Of a stretch of DNA of 64,000 nucleotides, positions 55,155 to 63,476 are shown piece after piece. The notes under the pieces were generated by a model. That model saw nothing but the letters and a program-made list of their open reading frames with translations, did no database searches and was not told the DNA's origin. Within the stretch, counting starts at the first letter, position 1, and the number at the start of each line of letters is the position of its first letter. The translations under genes and the position numbers were made by a program. The stretch is taken from assembly GCA_902547295.1 (NCBI GenBank), contig CACCNJ010000002.1, forward strand, positions 1 to 64,000, written 5' to 3'. The stretch is from an uncultured SAR86 cluster bacterium. GTDB lineage: Bacteria; Pseudomonadota; Gammaproteobacteria; Magnimaribacterales; D2472.

Positions 55155-55162
55155 TAAGTATT

Positions 55163-55489
55163 ATGAAAACAAAAAATGTTTACAAGATAATTTTCATTCA
55201 ACTCGGTGAAATTTATGAAGTTTTTGCTAAACAAATTTACCAAAGTGATATGTACGGTTTTATCGAGGTGGAAGAGTATATCTTCAATAAAGATAAACAG
55301 CTAGTAGTTGATCCAAGTTCAGAAAAATTAAAAAATGAATTTTCAATGGTTGAGAGAAGTTTTATACCTATAAATTCTATTGTGAGAATTGATGAAGTTA
55401 ACGAAACTGGCGAGGCAAAAATAAAAGAGAATAAGGGTCAAGTAAGTCCTTTTCCTCTAAACATTCAACCCTCTAACAAAAAAGAATAA
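55163..55489 (+). CDS. DUF1820 family protein
   Basis: 108 residues: a compact beta-rich domain (VYKIIFIQLGEIYEVFAKQIYQSDMYGFIEVEEYIF...LVVDPSSEKLKNEF...RSFIPINSIVRIDEV) and a basic tail. DUF1820 proteins are often encoded beside miaB in Gammaproteobacteria, as here. The role is unknown; the fold hints at nucleic-acid or ribosome binding but nothing proves this. Confidence 0.8.
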   Translation: MKTKNVYKIIFIQLGEIYEVFAKQIYQSDMYGFIEVEEYIFNKDKQLVVDPSSEKLKNEFSMVERSFIPINSIVRIDEVNETGEAKIKENKGQVSPFPLNIQPSNKKE

Positions 55490-55490
55490 A

Positions 55491-56039
55491 TTATTCTGGC
55501 ATAAATAGTTTTTTATAAAATCTAAGTTCTTCTACAGACTCTTTAATATCTCCAAGAGCTCTATGAGATCCTTTTTTTTCATAAATTTGGGCTTCATTCA
55601 TCCAGCGTACAGCAACTTCCTTGAAAGACGAGACATCAATATGTCTATAATTAAAATACGCTTCTAATCTTGGCATGTATTTTGATAAAAAGCGTCTGTC
55701 ATGAGAAACAGTATTTCCACACATAGGTGACATATTTTCTCCTACATATTTTGAAATAAAATCTAAGGTTTCAATTTCTGCAATTTGTTCTGTTACGTTA
55801 CTTTTTAAGACCTCATCTGTTAAACCAGACGATCCGTGCTGATTTTGATTCCATTCATCCATAGATTTAAGAATTTCTTTAGGTTGCGAAATTATTAAAT
55901 TAGGGCCCTCTGCAATAATATTTAGACTGGAATCAGTTATTAGAGTAGCTATTTCGATAATTTTTTCTTTATCTGGATCTAAACCAGTCATTTCTAGATC
56001 AATCCAGACTAAATTATCTCTTGATTGTAAAGTTTTCAT
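55491..56039 (-). CDS. orn: Oligoribonuclease
   Basis: DEDDh 3'-5' exonuclease finishing RNA decay by cutting di- and short oligonucleotides, including pGpG. The 182 residues carry WIDLEMTGLDP (Asp, Glu), the MCGNTVSHDRRFLSKYMP segment and HRALGDIKES (His, Asp). It is divergent from rsgA, as in E. coli, with 41 bp between the starts. Confidence 0.96.
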   Translation of the reverse strand: MKTLQSRDNLVWIDLEMTGLDPDKEKIIEIATLITDSSLNIIAEGPNLIISQPKEILKSMDEWNQNQHGSSGLTDEVLKSNVTEQIAEIETLDFISKYVGENMSPMCGNTVSHDRRFLSKYMPRLEAYFNYRHIDVSSFKEVAVRWMNEAQIYEKKGSHRALGDIKESVEELRFYKKLFMPE

Positions 56040-56080
56040 ATCTTTTTATAATCGCCTCTTTAGTGTATTTTGTTCCTATT

Positions 56081-56941
56081 ATGAAAAAAGTTCAAACTGG
56101 ACAGATTGTAGAATTTTATTCAAATAGCTGTTTGGTTAAAACAAAATTTGGTGAATTCTCATGCTTAGCAATAAAAAACGTTGTTGTTGGTGACTTTGTT
56201 GAGCTAGAAATTATTCAAGACAGCAAGAAGCTAAATGGAAAAATTCTTAGCATTCAAGAAAGAAAAACTAAACTTTCTAAATCAGATGGTAGCAAGACAA
56301 AGCTATTTGCAGCAAACATAAGTCATGTAGGAATAATAGTTACGCCAAAACCAAAAACTTCTTCAGAATTTATAGATAAATGGATATTAAAATCAAAACT
56401 ATCAAATATAGAGCCTTTCATTATTAATAATAAAATCGATATTGAATCTGATAATGAATATAAAATTAAGCTTGGTATCTATAAAAGCTTAGGCATAACT
56501 AATATTGATTGCTCTGCAAAGCATGGTGATAATCTTAAAGAGCTTATAGATTTTTTAAAACAAAAATCTGTTCTTTTTGTTGGTAATTCTGGTGCAGGCA
56601 AATCAACTCTATCATCTAAGCTTATAGGAAAAAAACTTAAAACAAATTCTTTGTCTAATGAGCAAGGAGTTCATACAACTTCAATATCATCATTATATGA
56701 ATTGCAAAATAATACAAAAATAATAGATTCGCCTGGAATGCGAGATATTGAAATAAAAAATTATAGTAAAGATCATATTATTAGTGGTTTTGAGGAAATT
56801 CTTGAAGCATCTAAAGGTTGCAAATTTACAAATTGTAATCATATTAATAACAAAGGCTGCCTTGTCATTGAAGGTCTAGCAAATGGTCAAATTAATCAAA
56901 GTAGATACAATAACTTCATAAAATTTAGAGATAATGGGTAA
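56081..56941 (+). CDS. rsgA: Ribosome small-subunit GTPase RsgA
   Basis: Late 30S maturation GTPase with circularly permuted motifs. The ATG at 56081 gives 286 residues starting MKKVQTGQIVEFYSNSCLVKT (OB fold); the in-frame start at 56021 would add a hydrophobic piece inside orn. The G4 (NNKID), G1 (GNSGAGKSTL) and G3 (DSPGMRD) motifs come in that permuted order. The C-terminal zinc knuckle has KGCKFTNCNHINNKGC. It overlaps ubiE by 8 bp. Confidence 0.94.
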   Translation: MKKVQTGQIVEFYSNSCLVKTKFGEFSCLAIKNVVVGDFVELEIIQDSKKLNGKILSIQERKTKLSKSDGSKTKLFAANISHVGIIVTPKPKTSSEFIDKWILKSKLSNIEPFIINNKIDIESDNEYKIKLGIYKSLGITNIDCSAKHGDNLKELIDFLKQKSVLFVGNSGAGKSTLSSKLIGKKLKTNSLSNEQGVHTTSISSLYELQNNTKIIDSPGMRDIEIKNYSKDHIISGFEEILEASKGCKFTNCNHINNKGCLVIEGLANGQINQSRYNNFIKFRDNG

Positions 56942-57683
56942 CAAAAACAAAAAGACACATTTTGGCTATCAGGAAGTTAACGAAGCTGACAAGAGTAAGT
57001 ACGTTGGAGAGGTTTTTACCTCAGTAGCAAAAAACTACGACATTATGAATGATGCAATGTCTTTTGGCATGCATAGACTATGGAAGAAAATCCTAGTTGA
57101 GCTAGCCGCTGTTGGTGAAAAAGATGTCATTTTAGATATAGCAAGTGGCACAGGAGATATTGCTAAATTAATATCAAAAGAATATCCAAATACAAAAATT
57201 TTTATGAGTGACATAAATTATGAAATGCTTGATGAAGGAAGAAATAGAGCAATTGATGAAAGCTTCAACTCAAATTGTTCTTTTTGTCAGCTGAGCGGTG
57301 AAAGCTTGCCCTTCAAAGATTCTTCGTTTGACCTAATAACGGTTGGTTTTGGTCTAAGAAACTTCACAGATAAACAAAAAGGTCTTTCTGAAATGAAGAG
57401 ATGTTTGTCAAAAAATGCGAGGCTTCTGGTTTTAGAATTCTCAAAGCCAATTAATCCAATGTTTTCAAGGTTTTATGACTGGTATTCTTTTAACATACTT
57501 CCTAAGCTTGGATCTATTCTTGCAAATGATTCTGAAAGCTATAAATATCTTGCTGAATCTATAAGAATGCATCCAGATCAGGAATCTCTTAAAAAGATGA
57601 TCTTACAAAGCGGTTTTAAGGAATGTAAATTCTTTAATATTTTAAATGGAGTTGTGGCTATACATATTGCTTACAATGATTGA
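56934..57683 (+). CDS. ubiE: Demethylmenaquinone/2-octaprenyl-6-methoxybenzoquinol methyltransferase
   Basis: SAM-dependent C-methyltransferase of ubiquinone (and menaquinone) synthesis. It has 249 residues: VFTSVAKNYDIMNDAMSFGMHRLWKK near the start, SAM loop ILDIASGTGDIAKL (about 63-76), and the family signature VGFGLRNFTDKQKGLSEMKR then LVLEFSKP. The stop overlaps ubiJ by 8 bp. The ubiE-ubiJ-ubiB order is that of E. coli. Confidence 0.95.
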   Translation: MGNKNKKTHFGYQEVNEADKSKYVGEVFTSVAKNYDIMNDAMSFGMHRLWKKILVELAAVGEKDVILDIASGTGDIAKLISKEYPNTKIFMSDINYEMLDEGRNRAIDESFNSNCSFCQLSGESLPFKDSSFDLITVGFGLRNFTDKQKGLSEMKRCLSKNARLLVLEFSKPINPMFSRFYDWYSFNILPKLGSILANDSESYKYLAESIRMHPDQESLKKMILQSGFKECKFFNILNGVVAIHIAYND

Positions 57684-58173
57684 TATAAATAAATTATTTA
57701 TTGGACTTCTAGAAGATCTTGAGGAGTCATCTCCTAATCTTAGAAAATCTCTTAAAGTAATATCGCCACTAGAATTTTGTATAAATATAAAAGGGCATAA
57801 AAATATCTACATTAAAATTGATGATAAAGACTCTGAAATATCTTTTGGAAAAAATAATCCTCAATTTGAAATTAGAGGATCTTTAATTGAATTATTAAAT
57901 TCTCTAGTTTCTAAGAAATTAAATAAAAATCTCATTTTTGGTAACTCCGAACTAGCTATTGTTTTTGTAAATATTATTCTTAAATCAAATATTGATATTA
58001 TTTATTTAATTGATAAATACTTTGGAAATACTTCAGCTGTTTTTGCATACTCTGTTTTGAAACTTTTTAAGTCCTCTGATAATGACTCAGATATTGAATA
58101 TGAAAATATTCGCAAGCGACTGAGAGAAATTTCTATTAAACTTGATAGATTAGAAGCCATTAAAGGTATATGA
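57676..58173 (+). CDS. ubiJ: Ubiquinone biosynthesis accessory factor UbiJ (SCP2-like)
   Basis: 165 residues from the ATG at 57676; the upstream in-frame ATG at 57646 lies within ubiE. The N-terminal half looks like an SCP2 lipid-binding domain (LEFCINIKGHKNIYIKID; FEIRGSLIELLNSL) and the C-terminus is helical and charged (RKRLREISIKLDRLEAI). UbiJ is part of the soluble Ubi complex. Similarity is weak, so the call rests mainly on position between ubiE and ubiB. Confidence 0.8.
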   Translation: MIDINKLFIGLLEDLEESSPNLRKSLKVISPLEFCINIKGHKNIYIKIDDKDSEISFGKNNPQFEIRGSLIELLNSLVSKKLNKNLIFGNSELAIVFVNIILKSNIDIIYLIDKYFGNTSAVFAYSVLKLFKSSDNDSDIEYENIRKRLREISIKLDRLEAIKGI

Positions 58174-59651
58174 ATTTTATTATCGTAATATATGAGTTAT
58201 CTAGAATGTTATTTTTTGGTATACAAAAAGGAATATTCTATAAACCAAATGGAGTAAAACTAGCTAGCTTCTTAGAATCATTGGGACCAATATTTACAAA
58301 ATTTGGTCAACTTTTATCTACAAGAACAGATATTCTTGATGTTGAAACTGCAAAAGATTTAGAAAGTCTTACTGATAGTTGTAAGCCATTTAATGTTGAG
58401 ACACTTAAGAAAATAGTTGAATATGAGTTAGGAGATTCAATAGAAAATATTTTTGAATCATTTGATGAAAAACCCTTAGCAGCTGCATCTCTAGCGCAAG
58501 TTCACTCAGCAACACTAAGTAATGGTGATCATGTTGTAGTAAAAGTCCTTAGGCCAAACATACATAAGAAAGTAAAAAGAAATCTAAGATTACTTAAATC
58601 GGCAGCAAAAATATTTTCTTATATTTATAGTGAAAGTTATAGATTAAAGCCAAATGAGGTCGTGCGAGATTATGAATCTACAATATTAAAAGAGTTGGAT
58701 TTAAAACTTGAAGCCTCCAATACAAATTTAACTAGAAAAAATTTTTTAAACTCAAATGAATTATACATACCAGAAGTTTGTTGGGACCTTACAACTTCAA
58801 ACGTTATGGTCTTAGAAAAAATTGATGGCATCCCATGCACAGACATAGAACAAATTGAAAAATATGGAATAAATAAAAAAATTCTTGCCGAAAATGGAGT
58901 CATGATATTTCTTAATCAAGTTTTTAGAGATAACTTTTTTCATGCCGATATGCATCCAGGCAATATATTTGTTTCAAAAAAGAATGTTGAAAATCCTGGA
59001 TATATTGCAGTTGATTGTGCGATAACTGGCTCATTGTCGAATGAGGAGCGATATATATTGGCTAGAATGCTGCAATCTGTTCTTAAACAAAACTATAAAG
59101 CTCTTGCTAATTTATTTATTAGCTCTGGTTGGGTTAAAGCGGATACAAATAATATTGAACTTGAAAATACTCTAAGAGCTTGTTGTGAACCCATATTTGA
59201 GAAGCCTTTGTCAGAGATAGAGTTTGGTAAGTTACTCCTATATCTTTTCCAAAGCACTAGACAATATGGTTTATCTCTTCAAACCTCCTTAGTTTTGCTT
59301 CAAAAAACATTAATTCATATCGAAGGTATGGGAAGACAAATATATCCAGAACTTGATTTCTGGGGTATTGCGGAACCTTACTTAGATAATTGGTTAAATG
59401 AGCAATTTAGTCCATTAAAGTTGAAAGATTACATTATTGAAAATAAAGAAGATATTTTGCTTAAAGCATCAGAGATTCCAGCTATAATTTTTGAAACGCT
59501 CGATGAAATAAGAAGTTTTTCTAGTAATAAAAATGCAGATGCTTTAAAAGCAAATGAATTAGAAATTCAATTATCAAAACAAAAAAACATTAATAGGGTA
59601 TTCGGTATTGGTATAATTGTAATTATAACTATCATGTTGATAGTTAATTAG
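58170..59651 (+). CDS. ubiB: UbiB-family ATPase/kinase-like ubiquinone biosynthesis protein
   Basis: 493-residue atypical kinase-fold protein (ADCK family) needed for ubiquinone synthesis at the membrane. The KxGQ motif is in [18 protein letters not shown] (about 45-62), followed by [22 protein letters not shown] with the ATP-site Lys, [11 protein letters not shown] and VDCAITGSL in the metal site. The C-terminal hydrophobic segment is [16 protein letters not shown]. It overlaps ubiJ by 4 bp and is followed by the tat genes. Confidence 0.95.
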   Translation: MNFIIVIYELSRMLFFGIQKGIFYKPNGVKLASFLESLGPIFTKFGQLLSTRTDILDVETAKDLESLTDSCKPFNVETLKKIVEYELGDSIENIFESFDEKPLAAASLAQVHSATLSNGDHVVVKVLRPNIHKKVKRNLRLLKSAAKIFSYIYSESYRLKPNEVVRDYESTILKELDLKLEASNTNLTRKNFLNSNELYIPEVCWDLTTSNVMVLEKIDGIPCTDIEQIEKYGINKKILAENGVMIFLNQVFRDNFFHADMHPGNIFVSKKNVENPGYIAVDCAITGSLSNEERYILARMLQSVLKQNYKALANLFISSGWVKADTNNIELENTLRACCEPIFEKPLSEIEFGKLLLYLFQSTRQYGLSLQTSLVLLQKTLIHIEGMGRQIYPELDFWGIAEPYLDNWLNEQFSPLKLKDYIIENKEDILLKASEIPAIIFETLDEIRSFSSNKNADALKANELEIQLSKQKNINRVFGIGIIVIITIMLIVN

Positions 59652-59659
59652 GAGTATTT

Positions 59660-59827
59660 ATGGGTTTTGGCGGAATAAGTATATGGCAGTTATTAATTAT
59701 TTTAGTTGTTGTGCTTCTTATATTTGGTAGTGGAAAGCTTAAATCACTTGGTTCAGATTTAGGGTCCAGCATAAAAGGTTTTAAGAAAGCAGTTAAAGAC
59801 GAAGACTCCAAAGAAAAAGAAGACTAA
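59660..59827 (+). CDS. tatA: Sec-independent translocase subunit TatA
   Basis: A 55-residue TatA, which with TatBC exports folded, often cofactor-bound, proteins. It starts [20 protein letters not shown]: one short transmembrane helix, then the [22 protein letters not shown] amphipathic helix carrying the F/L-G-x-K hinge, and a charged tail. GGAG lies 5 nt before the ATG. The length is at the low end for TatA. The tatA-tatB-tatC order after ubiB matches E. coli. Confidence 0.93.
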   Translation: MGFGGISIWQLLIILVVVLLIFGSGKLKSLGSDLGSSIKGFKKAVKDEDSKEKED

Positions 59828-59829
59828 AA

Positions 59830-60075
59830 TTGTTTCAAATCGGCTTTCTAGAAATTCTAATTATTCTAATATTAGGTTTAATAATCATTGGCCCTAATAG
59901 GCTTCCGGTTGTAGTTAAAGCTACATTAAAATTCTTTAAAAAAATTGAAAATAAATTTAATCTTTTTAAAAAAGATTTTGAGGCAGACATTGGTATAGAT
60001 GAACTTAAGAAAGATGTTTTTAACGAGTTAAAAATGGAAGAGTTTGAAAAAAACAAAGAGCCTGATAATGACTAA
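59830..60075 (+). CDS. tatB: Sec-independent translocase subunit TatB
   Basis: 81 residues with a TTG start 2 nt after tatA. MFQIGFLEILIILILGLIIIGPNRLP is the TatB-type helix with the conserved Glu8 and the GPNRLP hinge. An amphipathic and then acidic segment follows. It is short for TatB (E. coli 171), having lost most of the C-terminal tail. It overlaps tatC by 8 bp. Confidence 0.9.
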   Translation: MFQIGFLEILIILILGLIIIGPNRLPVVVKATLKFFKKIENKFNLFKKDFEADIGIDELKKDVFNELKMEEFEKNKEPDND

Positions 60076-60772
60076 GGATTCGATTTCAAATCATCTCCTT
60101 GAATTAAGATCAAGATTATTAAAAGTAATTGTTCTTTTTGTTGCCCTTTCAATATTAGGAATTCCATTTGCCGCTGATATTTATTCCTTTATTGCAGCTC
60201 CTCTATTAGCTTCATTGCCTGAGAGTGGCTCAATGATAGCTACAGAGGTTGCATCACCATTTATGGCGCCAATTAAACTAGTTTTTTATGTAGCTTTATT
60301 ATTTTCTATGCCCTGGCTTTTTTTTCAAATATGGATGTTTATTGCGCCAGGATTATATGAAAGTGAAAGGAGATTTACTGCTCCTTTGATGATCTCAACA
60401 ATCCTTTTATTTTTTTGCGGAGTAAGCTTTGCATTTTTTGTAGTATGTCCAATTATATTCAAGTTTTTTGTTGGAATGGCTCCAGACTCAATTCAAGTCA
60501 TGACGGATATAAATCAGTATCTTAGTTTTATATTTAAACTCGTTTTTGCTTTTGGCATTGCATTTGAGATACCCATTGCAACAGTGCTTTTAATTAATAA
60601 TGGAATTGTAACTAAATCATCATTAATCGCATCAAGACCATATTTAATAATACTATTTCTTGTTGTAGGCATGTTACTTACTCCACCTGATATTTTTTCA
60701 CAATTATTTTTAGCAATACCAATGTGGGTTTTATTTGAATTAGGAATAATTTTAAGCAAAGACAAGAAATGA
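60068..60772 (+). CDS. tatC: Sec-independent translocase subunit TatC
   Basis: 234-residue six-helix inner-membrane protein that recognises twin-arginine signal peptides. The ATG at 60068 gives the usual start ISNHLLELRSRLLK. Further family motifs are FFQIWMFIAPGLYESERR, FFVGMAPDSIQVMTDINQYLSF and FGIAFEIPIATVLL, then MLLTPPDIFSQLFLAIPMWVLFE. Its TGA is inside an ATGA overlap with a 19-codon reading frame. Confidence 0.95.
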   Translation: MTKDSISNHLLELRSRLLKVIVLFVALSILGIPFAADIYSFIAAPLLASLPESGSMIATEVASPFMAPIKLVFYVALLFSMPWLFFQIWMFIAPGLYESERRFTAPLMISTILLFFCGVSFAFFVVCPIIFKFFVGMAPDSIQVMTDINQYLSFIFKLVFAFGIAFEIPIATVLLINNGIVTKSSLIASRPYLIILFLVVGMLLTPPDIFSQLFLAIPMWVLFELGIILSKDKK

Positions 60773-60828
60773 AAAAAGTTATTTTCTTTATACTTGGTCT
60801 TTTAATTCTTTTAAGCAGAATTACTTAA
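60769..60828 (+). CDS. Candidate 19-residue hydrophobic peptide coupled to tatC
   Basis: MKKVIFFILGLLILLSRIT, read from an ATGA junction with the tatC stop. It has two lysines then a hydrophobic run, like a minimal membrane helix or bare signal anchor. It overlaps the convergent gene's 3' end by 8 bp. It may be a genuine microprotein or chance; coding cannot be shown at this size. Confidence 0.3.
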   Translation: MKKVIFFILGLLILLSRIT

Positions 60829-61417
60829 ACTGATTTAAATTAATTAAAACTTTATAAAAGAACCATGGCAACAAAAGCCATGGCATTTGAGATTGTAACA
60901 TTATTGTTCTCTCATTAAATTCAAAAAGAATAGGATTAAAATATGGGCCAAAAGGTGATAGGGGGGCCCAAGATAGAGTCTTTCCTACTGACAATTGATC
61001 ATGATATAGGAACATCTCTACTAAAATATTTTGAGAGATGCACCACAATAATAAGACGCTAAAAGCGCTCCATTTCCATTTAATAAAAATATTGCTATTT
61101 TTCCCATGAGAAATCCACATTAACCATACGCCACCCAAAAGTACTGCTCCAGCATCACCCATCGAATTGATTAACCAATTAATGTTCTTTGGCAACCAGA
61201 TATTTAAATTTTCAGATCTTCTTATATCAACAGGATCTCCATTTACCCATCCAAAGGTAAACCAAAGCTCCCATCCTAACGAGCAAATTACTATGGCAAT
61301 TAAATAAAATGTTGGAATCCACTTAGGTAAATTTGATTTGTTTTTGAAATAAATCAAAAAAGGTAAGAATACTGCCAGGTAAACTATTGTGATTACTCTT
61401 GCCTCTTCAAAAGACAT
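60821..61417 (-). CDS. Polytopic membrane protein of unknown function
   Basis: 198 residues with about five hydrophobic helices and many tryptophans (WELWFTFGWVNGDP; WLINSMGDAGAVLLGGVWLMWISHG; MPWLLLPWFFYKVL). The aromatic, Gly/Asp-containing middle loops suggest a small-molecule or lipid-handling membrane protein, but I do not recognise the family. It starts 3 bp after the LOG-family gene's stop and is the last of four same-strand genes. Confidence 0.6.
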   Translation of the reverse strand: MSFEEARVITIVYLAVFLPFLIYFKNKSNLPKWIPTFYLIAIVICSLGWELWFTFGWVNGDPVDIRRSENLNIWLPKNINWLINSMGDAGAVLLGGVWLMWISHGKNSNIFIKWKWSAFSVLLLWCISQNILVEMFLYHDQLSVGKTLSWAPLSPFGPYFNPILFEFNERTIMLQSQMPWLLLPWFFYKVLINLNQFK

Positions 61418-61420
61418 TTA

Positions 61421-62002
61421 TTAGAGTCCTAGTCTTTTAGTCCAATTATCGTCAGATGGTCTCTTGTGATTTACAACCAACTCCACTAATTTCTCAGGAT
61501 TATCAGAAACTAATAGTTCTTTAAGGTTTGCTGAAGAAATAAATCCTTCTTCAACAGCTTTATCAAACCATTTTAGTAAATGATCATAGTAACCTTCAGT
61601 ATTTAAAATACCCACGGGTTTATTGATTATTCCTAATTGATTACTTGCCATAATTTCGGCCAACTCATCAAGCGAACCTACTCCACCAGGAAGTACGATA
61701 AACGCATCTGATCTAGACATAAATTCATCTTTACGATCAAGAAGTGTATCTGATACTACAATTTCATTAAGTCTTGGATTTGCTAACTCTAATGCATGAA
61801 GAGATTTTAATGATATACCAAGAACCTCAACACCATTATCAAGAGCAGTATCTGAAATTATCTTCATCAAACCAACATTTCCTCCACCAAAGACAACATT
61901 GATACCTTTCTTTGCTATTACTTCTGAAATAATCTTGGCTGATTGTGCATATTTAGGGTTTTTGCCTTCATGAGCACCGCAGAAAATTGAAATATTCTTC
62001 AT
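61421..62002 (-). CDS. LOG-family nucleotide 5'-monophosphate phosphoribohydrolase (TIGR00730)
   Basis: 193-residue Rossmann-like enzyme that cleaves nucleoside 5'-monophosphates (cytokinin-type or AMP) to base and ribose-5-phosphate. It has ISIFCGAHEG at the start, VFGGGNVGLMKIIS and the signature PGGVGSLDELAEI (about residues 104-116), where Ser replaces the usual Thr. The function in bacteria is nucleotide salvage or pool cleanup. Confidence 0.85.
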   Translation of the reverse strand: MKNISIFCGAHEGKNPKYAQSAKIISEVIAKKGINVVFGGGNVGLMKIISDTALDNGVEVLGISLKSLHALELANPRLNEIVVSDTLLDRKDEFMSRSDAFIVLPGGVGSLDELAEIMASNQLGIINKPVGILNTEGYYDHLLKWFDKAVEEGFISSANLKELLVSDNPEKLVELVVNHKRPSDDNWTKRLGL

Positions 62003-62007
62003 ATTAT

Positions 62008-62445
62008 TTAAGTTTTAAAATTAAAAGTTACTGGTCCTATGTTAATCAAAGATATTTCCATAAAAGCTCCAAATTTACCTTCTTTAACATTAGGGAATAA
62101 TTTTTTAAATTCACGTACAAATTCATCATACATTAATTTGGCATTATCTGGTTCTGCTGCCATATGAAAGCTTGGCTTATTACCTTTATTTGTAATTGCA
62201 GCCAAGGTGAATTGACTCACTATTAGGACTTCTTTTCCTGAATTATTTAAAGGTGATGAGGTTATCCCTTTTGGGCCATCTAACATCCTAAAATTTAAAA
62301 GCTTGTTCACCATATTATTTATGTTCTCAGACACATCACCTTTCTCAATGCACACAAATATTAAGCATCCATCATTAATAGAAGTAAAAATTTTTTCGTC
62401 AATAACTAATTCTGCGTTTGAGACTCTTTGAACAGTTGCTAGCAA
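62008..62445 (-). CDS. dtd: D-aminoacyl-tRNA deacylase
   Basis: 145-residue enzyme freeing D-amino acids (and Gly) mischarged on tRNA. Both active-site motifs are visible: SQFTLAA (about 75-81) and NIGPVTFNF at the C-terminus. The start MLATVQRVSNAELVID is family-typical. It is 3 bp from the aldolase gene and 5 bp from the LOG gene. Confidence 0.95.
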   Translation of the reverse strand: MLATVQRVSNAELVIDEKIFTSINDGCLIFVCIEKGDVSENINNMVNKLLNFRMLDGPKGITSSPLNNSGKEVLIVSQFTLAAITNKGNKPSFHMAAEPDNAKLMYDEFVREFKKLFPNVKEGKFGAFMEISLINIGPVTFNFKT

Positions 62446-62448
62446 GTT

Positions 62449-63465
62449 TTATCTGTCTTCAAGTTCTTCTTCCCATTTACCAAGGGAAGCGAGTTTATTC
62501 ATTTCCGCCCTATGAGATAATTCATCTTGAGAAATGAAAACATTTTCTGGCTTTCCACCCCATGCTTGCAATGCTGCAGCTTGAAGAGCTCGTCCATAAG
62601 AAAAGCTTAATTTCCAAGAAAAGCCACCAATCTTGTTCATCGCATCTAAATGAGCAGTAGCCAAGATATCTGACTGACCTCCAGATAAAAATGCTATGCC
62701 AGGAAGATCAGACGGAACATTCTCAGTTAAACATTCTAAAGTTCTCTTAGCGACCTCGCCAATGCTGGCTTGAATGTCTGAGTCTTTTCCAGAAGTAACC
62801 ATATTAGGTTTTAGGATAGTGCCCTTTATATTTACCCCCTTTTTATCAAGATGATCAAACAGCGATTTTAAAGAACGAGCAGATGCGTCATAGCAATCAT
62901 CAATAGAGTGAATTCCATCCATTAATACTTCTGGTTCTACTATAGGAACCATTCCATTATCTTGAGCACATTTTGCATAATCCGCTAATGCTTGCATATT
63001 CGCGTCAATACATTTATCAGTTGGAATTCCTTCACCTATATTTATAACAGCCCTCCATTTAGTGAATTTAGCTCCCATAGATGAATATTCTTTTAATCTT
63101 TCATCTAATCCATCCAATCCAACTGTCACGGTTTCTCCAGGACAATCATCAATAGGTTGAAGACCCTTATCAACCTTTATTCCAGGAAGGGCATCTTGAC
63201 TAGTTATTAAATCTCGAAGTAAAGTTCCGTCAGCAGCTGATTGTCTTATAGTCTCATCAAATAATATTACTCCACCAATATTGCCTTTCATTCCTTTAGA
63301 CCTAAAAAGCATTTCTCTGTAATCTCTTCTATTCTCTTCGGTGGACTCAACACCAATAGAATCAAATCTTTTTCCACAAGTTGGATTGCTTTCATCAGCA
63401 GCTAAGATACCTTTACCATCTGCGACAATATAGGCTGCTATATCTTCGATATTATTTAGTGACAT
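62449..63465 (-). CDS. Class I fructose-bisphosphate aldolase
   Basis: 338-residue Schiff-base aldolase of the eukaryote-like class I family, splitting fructose-1,6-bisphosphate. Motifs are KGILAADESNPTCGKRF, the substrate-site AKFTKWRAVINI (Lys in KWR), IVEPEVLMDG and the Schiff-base lysine in GTILKPNMVTSG (about residue 220); the C-terminal AWGGK is also present. It lies 11 bp after pgk, so glycolytic/gluconeogenic genes are cotranscribed. Confidence 0.95.
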   Translation of the reverse strand: MSLNNIEDIAAYIVADGKGILAADESNPTCGKRFDSIGVESTEENRRDYREMLFRSKGMKGNIGGVILFDETIRQSAADGTLLRDLITSQDALPGIKVDKGLQPIDDCPGETVTVGLDGLDERLKEYSSMGAKFTKWRAVINIGEGIPTDKCIDANMQALADYAKCAQDNGMVPIVEPEVLMDGIHSIDDCYDASARSLKSLFDHLDKKGVNIKGTILKPNMVTSGKDSDIQASIGEVAKRTLECLTENVPSDLPGIAFLSGGQSDILATAHLDAMNKIGGFSWKLSFSYGRALQAAALQAWGGKPENVFISQDELSHRAEMNKLASLGKWEEELEDR

Positions 63466-63476
63466 AAATTAACTCC

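Noticed and set aside
58670..58903. Minus-strand frame within ubiB
   Set aside because: No start signals or family likeness; antisense to conserved ubiB motifs.
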